Positions 60,136-64,000 of a stretch of DNA of 64,000 nucleotides are shown piece by piece (within the stretch, counting starts at the first letter, position 1; the number at the start of each line of letters is the position of its first letter). The stretch is from contig JAGIAI010000026.1 in the NCBI GenBank assembly GCA_017744935.1, forward strand, positions 55,237 through 119,236. Reading direction: 5' to 3'. This DNA comes from Variovorax sp. Lineage in GTDB: Bacteria; Pseudomonadota; Gammaproteobacteria; Burkholderiales; Burkholderiaceae_C. Below the pieces are notes generated by a model. It did no database searches and had not been told where the DNA came from. It saw nothing but the letters and a program-made list of their open reading frames with translations. Position numbers and translations under genes: made by a program.

Positions 60136-60852
60136 TCAGGCGGGCGGGTCCGTTCGAGCCAGCACGATCGCCGTGATGTGCGCTGCGCCGCCGCGGCGCA
60201 GGACCTCTGCAGCGGTGAAGACGGAAACGCCGGTGGTCATGACGTCGTCGACCAGCACCACACGCCGATCGCGCACGGCGCCAGCCCTCAGCGGCTCGAG
60301 GGCGAACATGCCTTGGAGATTGCGTAGCCGTTGTGCGCGCGACAGTTCGCTTTGTGCGGGCGCATCGCGGGTCCGGAGAAGAATTCCCGGGTCATGAGTG
60401 GCCGGCGCGAGCCGCTTGGCGAGTTCATGCGCCTGATTGAAGCCCCGCTCGCGCATTCGGGCGTTGGTCAGCGGCATGGGCAGCACGATGTCGGCCTGCT
60501 CGATCGCCGCCTCGACCCACGGCGAGCTTTGCAGGAGCGTGACGAGCGGCGTCGCGAGTCCAGGGTTGCCGCGAAACTTGAACTCTGCGATACGCTCCGG
60601 CCAAGGCCAGGCATAGGTACAGGCGACGTGGCAAGCGTCGACCGGCGGTGGGTTCGACACGCAGGCCCCGCAGCGCGCAACGCCCGTGGGGACGGGGAGT
60701 GCGCAGGTTGTGCATCGTGGCGTTGGCGGCGCGAAGCGCGCGACGCATGCATCGCAGATCGGCTGCGCCGGCCAGGCGCGGCAGATCGCGCACTGGCTCG
60801 GCAGTCCGGCGGCGATCGATTGAAAAGCCCTGGGGCCCCAGCGTCTGAGCAT
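60136..60852 (-). CDS. ComF-family phosphoribosyltransferase-like protein
   Basis: This is 238 residues. The N-terminal zinc-ribbon cysteines (CAICRAW, CDAC, CTTC, CGAC) are followed by a double-zinc-like segment and a PRTase domain with VVLVDDVMTTGVSVFTAAEVL. ComF proteins are needed for DNA uptake in competence. The gene is 29 bases downstream of trmL's opposite neighbour and divergent from the BioC-like gene. Confidence 0.92.
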   Translation of the reverse strand: MLRRWGPRAFQSIAAGLPSQCAICRAWPAQPICDACVARFAPPTPRCTTCALPVPTGVARCGACVSNPPPVDACHVACTYAWPWPERIAEFKFRGNPGLATPLVTLLQSSPWVEAAIEQADIVLPMPLTNARMRERGFNQAHELAKRLAPATHDPGILLRTRDAPAQSELSRAQRLRNLQGMFALEPLRAGAVRDRRVVLVDDVMTTGVSVFTAAEVLRRGGAAHITAIVLARTDPPA

Positions 60853-60874
60853 CCCTCAATATACTGAGCGGCCC

Positions 60875-61789
60875 ATGCCTCCTGTCTCTCCTCAGCGCCC
60901 GCCGACCATCGATGCCCCGGCGGCCGCACGGTGGAACCGGCTTGCGCCGCCTGCAGGATCGCCCTGGTTGCACGAGGAGATCGGGCGCCGCATGGAGGAT
61001 CGGCTCCAGTGGATCAAGTCCCGGCCGGGCCGATGGGCCGACTGGTCGCCGCTTCGAGGCGGGTTGGAAGCCCACGAACTGGTGGCGCGTCGCTATCGGG
61101 ATGCTCCCGCCTATGTCATCGAACCCGAGCCTTCGCTGGTCGTTCCGACCGCGAAAGCGCTGACCGCGCCGTGGTGGACCGCCCGGCGATGGCAGGGGGG
61201 CCAGCCGACGTTCGAAGCTCCGCCGGAAGACGGGGTGGATTTGCTCTGGGCCAACATGGCACTGCACATGGCCGCCGACCCCGGTGCGCTGATCAGTCAG
61301 TGGCACAAGCTCGTCACGACCGATGGTTTCCTGATGTTCTCCTGCTTCGGGCCGGACACCCTGCAGGAACTGCGTGCGCTTTACGAGCGTCTCGGCTGGC
61401 CGCCGGCCAGCCATCAATTCACCGACATGCACGACTGGGGCGACATGCTGGTCGGGGCCGGTTTCGCCGAGCCTGTGATGGACATGGAGCGCATCGTCCT
61501 TACGTGGACGAGCGCGGATGCGGCACTGGCCGAACTGCGTTCGCTGGGCCGCAACCTCCATCCAGCGCGCTTTCCGACGCTGCGAGGCAAGGCTTGGCGG
61601 AAGGCGCTGTGCGCGGCACTCCCCGACCTGGCACCCGCCGAAGAGGGTGGAGGGAAGATCGCGATGACCTTCGAAATCATCTACGGACACGCCTTCAAAC
61701 CCGCGCCGCGAGCGGCACTTTCCACCGAGAGCGCGGTGTCGTTGCGGGAGATGCGCACCATGCTTCAACGCGGTCGCCCAGGCGCGTGA
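60875..61789 (+). CDS. BioC-like methyltransferase
   Basis: This is 304 residues. The C-terminal half has a BioC-like signature (LLWANMALHMAADPGALISQWHKLVTTDGFLMFSCFGPDTLQELRALY), but the glycine-rich SAM-binding motif I near residue 60 is not clearly present (VARRYRDAPAYVIEPE). It may make malonyl-ACP/CoA methyl ester for biotin synthesis, or be a degenerate relative. It is divergent from the comF-like gene with about 20 bases between starts. Confidence 0.75.
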   Translation: MPPVSPQRPPTIDAPAAARWNRLAPPAGSPWLHEEIGRRMEDRLQWIKSRPGRWADWSPLRGGLEAHELVARRYRDAPAYVIEPEPSLVVPTAKALTAPWWTARRWQGGQPTFEAPPEDGVDLLWANMALHMAADPGALISQWHKLVTTDGFLMFSCFGPDTLQELRALYERLGWPPASHQFTDMHDWGDMLVGAGFAEPVMDMERIVLTWTSADAALAELRSLGRNLHPARFPTLRGKAWRKALCAALPDLAPAEEGGGKIAMTFEIIYGHAFKPAPRAALSTESAVSLREMRTMLQRGRPGA

Positions 61790-61895
61790 GTTCACGTGTG
61801 TTCACCCGCTACAATCCGGCGCTGCGTGAACTCCGGGTATTGTCCCGTGACCGAGGCCTGTCGAACATGGGTTTGACAGCGATCGACGCACCGAT

Positions 61896-62387
61896 TTGCT
61901 GAACTCGCCCGTGTCGAATTCCGTGTTTCGTTTTGCCACCGTTTCAGGACAGAGCGTTCATTGGTTTCTGAAGCGCAATTGCTCGGTTACGCCGAGCCAG
62001 CTGGGCTGGCTGTACGCTTCTCTCTGCGTAGTTTCCCTAGGCATCAGCGCCGTCTTCTGGCTGAACGGTGCGCGCCTCGTTCTTCCATTCGCCTGGCTCG
62101 AGCTCACCGCGGTCGGGATCGCATTCATCCTGTACGCTCGCCACGCCACTGATGGCGAGAAGATTGCCCTGCAAGGCGGGCGGCTCGTGGTCGAGCTCGA
62201 AAACGGCGGCCACTACGAGCGCACGGAATTCTTGCCGCACCAGGTGCGGGTCGAGCCCCAGGACAGCGACCGTTCGCTGATCGAGGTCTCGGGTCAAGGT
62301 CGTTCGGTCAGGGTGGGGCGCTACGTGCGCCCGGAGTTGCGCGCGGCGCTGGCGCGCGAAATTCGCATGGCATTGCGTAGCGCCTGA
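61896..62387 (+). CDS. DUF2244 membrane protein
   Basis: This is 163 residues from a TTG at 61896 (a GTG at 61911 is the alternative; neither has a clear ribosome-binding site). Two transmembrane segments (WLYASLCVVSLGISAVFWL, LVLPFAWLELTAVGIAFILYA) precede a cytoplasmic beta domain. DUF2244 genes regularly precede the cytochrome oxidase operon in betaproteobacteria, as here, 57 bases before coxB. Function unknown; a role in oxidase assembly is inferred. Confidence 0.82.
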   Translation: MLNSPVSNSVFRFATVSGQSVHWFLKRNCSVTPSQLGWLYASLCVVSLGISAVFWLNGARLVLPFAWLELTAVGIAFILYARHATDGEKIALQGGRLVVELENGGHYERTEFLPHQVRVEPQDSDRSLIEVSGQGRSVRVGRYVRPELRAALAREIRMALRSA

Positions 62388-62443
62388 GGGGCCTGCGCAG
62401 TGCATCACCGTGGGGACCGGTGGGTTAACAGGAAAATGAAGAA

Positions 62444-63631
62444 GTGAACACGATGAAGAGCAATTGGCGGAACAAGATTTGGCCAGCGAATCTGCTGCTG
62501 GCGGCCAGTGCGGCGTTCAGCGGCGCAGCACACGCAGTCAATGACCTGCCCGGCGGTCCGTCGGTGCGTCAGCTGAATCTTCCTGTGGGTGTCACCAAGA
62601 TCGCCCAGGAGCAGCACTTCCTCCACACCGTCATGCTGGTGCTTTGCACCGTCATCTTCGTGGCCGTGTTCGCCGTCATGTTCTATTCGATCTGGAAGCA
62701 CCGCAAGGCGGTCGGCCACAAGGCGGCCAACTTCCATGAATCGGTGGTGGTCGAAGTCATCTGGACGGTTGTCCCTTTCATCATCGTCATTCTGATGGCG
62801 CTGCCGGCAACCCGCGTCCTGGTTGCGCAAAAGGACACCACCAACGCCGATCTCACGATCAAGGTCACCGGCTACCAGTGGAAGTGGGGCTACGACTATC
62901 TCAAGGGCGAAGGCGAGGGCCTGTCGTTCATCTCGACGCTCGACGCATCGCACCGCGCGCTGTCCGATGCGGGTGCCCGCGGTGACGTGCCGGACAACTT
63001 CCTGCTGAAGGTCGATAACCCGCTGGTCGTGCCGGTTGATACGAAGGTTCGCATCATCACCACCGCCAACGACGTGATCCACGCCTTCGCCGTGCCGCAG
63101 TTCGGCGTCAAGCAGGACGCGATCCCGGGCTTCGTGCGCGACACCTGGTTCCGTGCCGAGAAGGTCGGCGACTACTACGGTCAGTGCCAGGAGCTTTGCG
63201 GCAAGGAACACGCCTACATGCCGATCCATGTGAAGGTGATGGCCGCCGCCGACTACACCGCCTGGGTCGATGGCAAGCGCAAGGAGGCCGCGGCCAAGCA
63301 GGACGATCCCAACAAGGTCTGGACGCTGCCCGAGATGCTTGCGCGCGGCGAGAAGGTCTACGCCGCCAACTGCGCCGCCTGCCACCAGGCCAACGGCAAG
63401 GGCGCGGGCCCGATCAAGCCGCTCGACGGCTCGGCGACCGTGCTCAACGCGGACCACAAGCTGCAGCTCCATACGGTGCTCAATGGTCAGAACAACGGCG
63501 CAATGCCTTCCTGGAAGCAACTCAGCGACACCGACATCGCCGCCGTGGTGACCTTCACGAAGAACGCCTGGTCCAACAAGACCGGCCAATTGGTGCAACC
63601 GGCCGAAGTGCTGGCGGAGCGCGGCAAGTAA
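62444..63631 (+). CDS. coxB: cytochrome c oxidase subunit II with cytochrome c domain
   Basis: This is 395 residues from a GTG at 62444; the ATG at 62453, giving MKSNWRNKIWP, may be the real start. A signal peptide ends near AAHAVN. Two transmembrane helices, the CuA site (CQELCGKEHAYM with downstream His/Met) and a C-terminal cytochrome c domain with CAACH follow. This caa3/ctaC-type subunit takes electrons from a membrane cytochrome c and passes them to subunit I. Confidence 0.95.
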   Translation: MNTMKSNWRNKIWPANLLLAASAAFSGAAHAVNDLPGGPSVRQLNLPVGVTKIAQEQHFLHTVMLVLCTVIFVAVFAVMFYSIWKHRKAVGHKAANFHESVVVEVIWTVVPFIIVILMALPATRVLVAQKDTTNADLTIKVTGYQWKWGYDYLKGEGEGLSFISTLDASHRALSDAGARGDVPDNFLLKVDNPLVVPVDTKVRIITTANDVIHAFAVPQFGVKQDAIPGFVRDTWFRAEKVGDYYGQCQELCGKEHAYMPIHVKVMAAADYTAWVDGKRKEAAAKQDDPNKVWTLPEMLARGEKVYAANCAACHQANGKGAGPIKPLDGSATVLNADHKLQLHTVLNGQNNGAMPSWKQLSDTDIAAVVTFTKNAWSNKTGQLVQPAEVLAERGK

Positions 63632-63671
63632 GCCGCCGCCCCGTGAAGAAGAGTTTGAAGGAATACCCAAG

Positions 63672-64000
63672 ATGAGCGCAGTCCTCGATCCCCACGGTCA
63701 AGCACACGGCCACGGCGACCATGCCCACGACGATCACCATCACGCGCCGACCGGTTGGCGCCGCTGGGTGTTCGCGACCAATCACAAGGACATCGGCACG
63801 CTGTACCTGCTGTTCTCGTTCACCATGCTGATGGTGGGCGGCATCCTGGCGCTGCTGATCCGCGCCGAGCTGTTCCAGCCCGGTCTGCAACTGGTCAATC
63901 CCGAGCTGTTCAACCAGTTCACCACGATGCACGGCCTGATCATGGTGTTCGGCGCGATCATGCCGGCCTTCGTCGGGTTCGCGAACTGGATGATCCCGCT
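63672..64000 (+). CDS. coxA: cytochrome c oxidase subunit I (start, truncated by window)
   Basis: It begins with ATG at 63672, 40 bases after coxB. The first 110 residues are seen: a His-rich tail with ten His among residues 8-26, then WVFATNHKDIGTLYLLFSFTMLMVGG (TM1) and NPELFNQFTTMHGLIMVFGAIMPAFVGFANWMIP with the haem a ligand His in the TMHGLIM motif. It is the core haem-copper subunit. The rest is outside the window. Confidence 0.93.
   Translation, partial: MSAVLDPHGQAHGHGDHAHDDHHHAPTGWRRWVFATNHKDIGTLYLLFSFTMLMVGGILALLIRAELFQPGLQLVNPELFNQFTTMHGLIMVFGAIMPAFVGFANWMIP

Noticed and set aside
1..64000. CRISPR arrays, transposases, rRNA genes
   Set aside because: None seen: no regularly spaced direct repeats, no IS transposase frames and no rRNA sequence.

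Overview
The window looks like chromosome of a Comamonadaceae betaproteobacterium (Variovorax or a close relative). The GC content and codon use are high. Orphan Bug/TctC periplasmic receptors and HAAT (Liv-type) transporters for aromatic acids are plentiful. The DUF2244-coxB-coxA order and the TamA-TamB pair fit that group, as does a short structured dispersed repeat (two copies) of a kind I associate with Variovorax and Acidovorax genomes. The genus is an inference.

1-8.1 kb: the right-hand part of an integrative island that uses the 3' end of a tRNA-Arg(CCT) gene. It holds a P4-type integrase, two AlpA-like small DNA-binding proteins, a winged-helix/replication-like gene cluster with an internal set of repeated sequences, DUF2971 and DUF3800 proteins, a small exported protein and, cut by the left edge, an anti-phage dCTP deaminase. 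The left island end is outside the window.

8.2-19.6 kb: housekeeping. TamB/TamA, a VWA-GNAT-MoxR ATPase group, a diheme cytochrome c4, DUF1841, a LysR regulator and a small membrane protein.

19.7-40.0 kb: a catabolic region that reads as a complete lower pathway for hydroquinone and hydroxyquinol. It has a two-subunit hydroquinone 1,2-dioxygenase (PnpC/PnpD type), 4-hydroxymuconic semialdehyde dehydrogenase, maleylacetate reductase and hydroxyquinol 1,2-dioxygenase. These are followed by 3-oxoadipate CoA-transferase (pcaIJ) and 3-oxoadipyl-CoA thiolase (pcaF) under a divergent IclR regulator with a visible operator. A HAAT transporter is interleaved with a sulfatase and a Bug receptor, which suggests that a sulfated (or otherwise esterified) aromatic may be the substrate taken up.

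40.0-42.5 kb: ornithine cyclodeaminase/mu-crystallin family protein, a TSUP exporter and two small proteins.

42.5-55.8 kb: a ten-gene leftward operon for hydroxycinnamate-type substrates. In transcription order it encodes enoyl-CoA hydratase, feruloyl-CoA synthase, a short-chain dehydrogenase, a five-component HAAT transporter with a LivM-LivG fusion, a tannase/feruloyl-esterase family lipoprotein, acyl-CoA dehydrogenase and a MarR regulator. A divergent amidohydrolase faces it. A perfect inverted repeat sits exactly in the spacer of the predicted operon promoter.

55.8-64 kb: KefC/KefF potassium efflux pair, a ParA-like ATPase, a MaoC-like hydratase, TrmL, a ComF-family protein, a BioC-like methyltransferase, DUF2244, and cytochrome c oxidase subunit II (fused cytochrome c domain) with the start of subunit I.

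The two catabolic regions fit together. Esters or conjugates of plant phenolics would be opened, activated and shortened, or converted to hydroquinone/hydroxyquinol, and then funnelled through maleylacetate and 3-oxoadipate to acetyl-CoA and succinyl-CoA.
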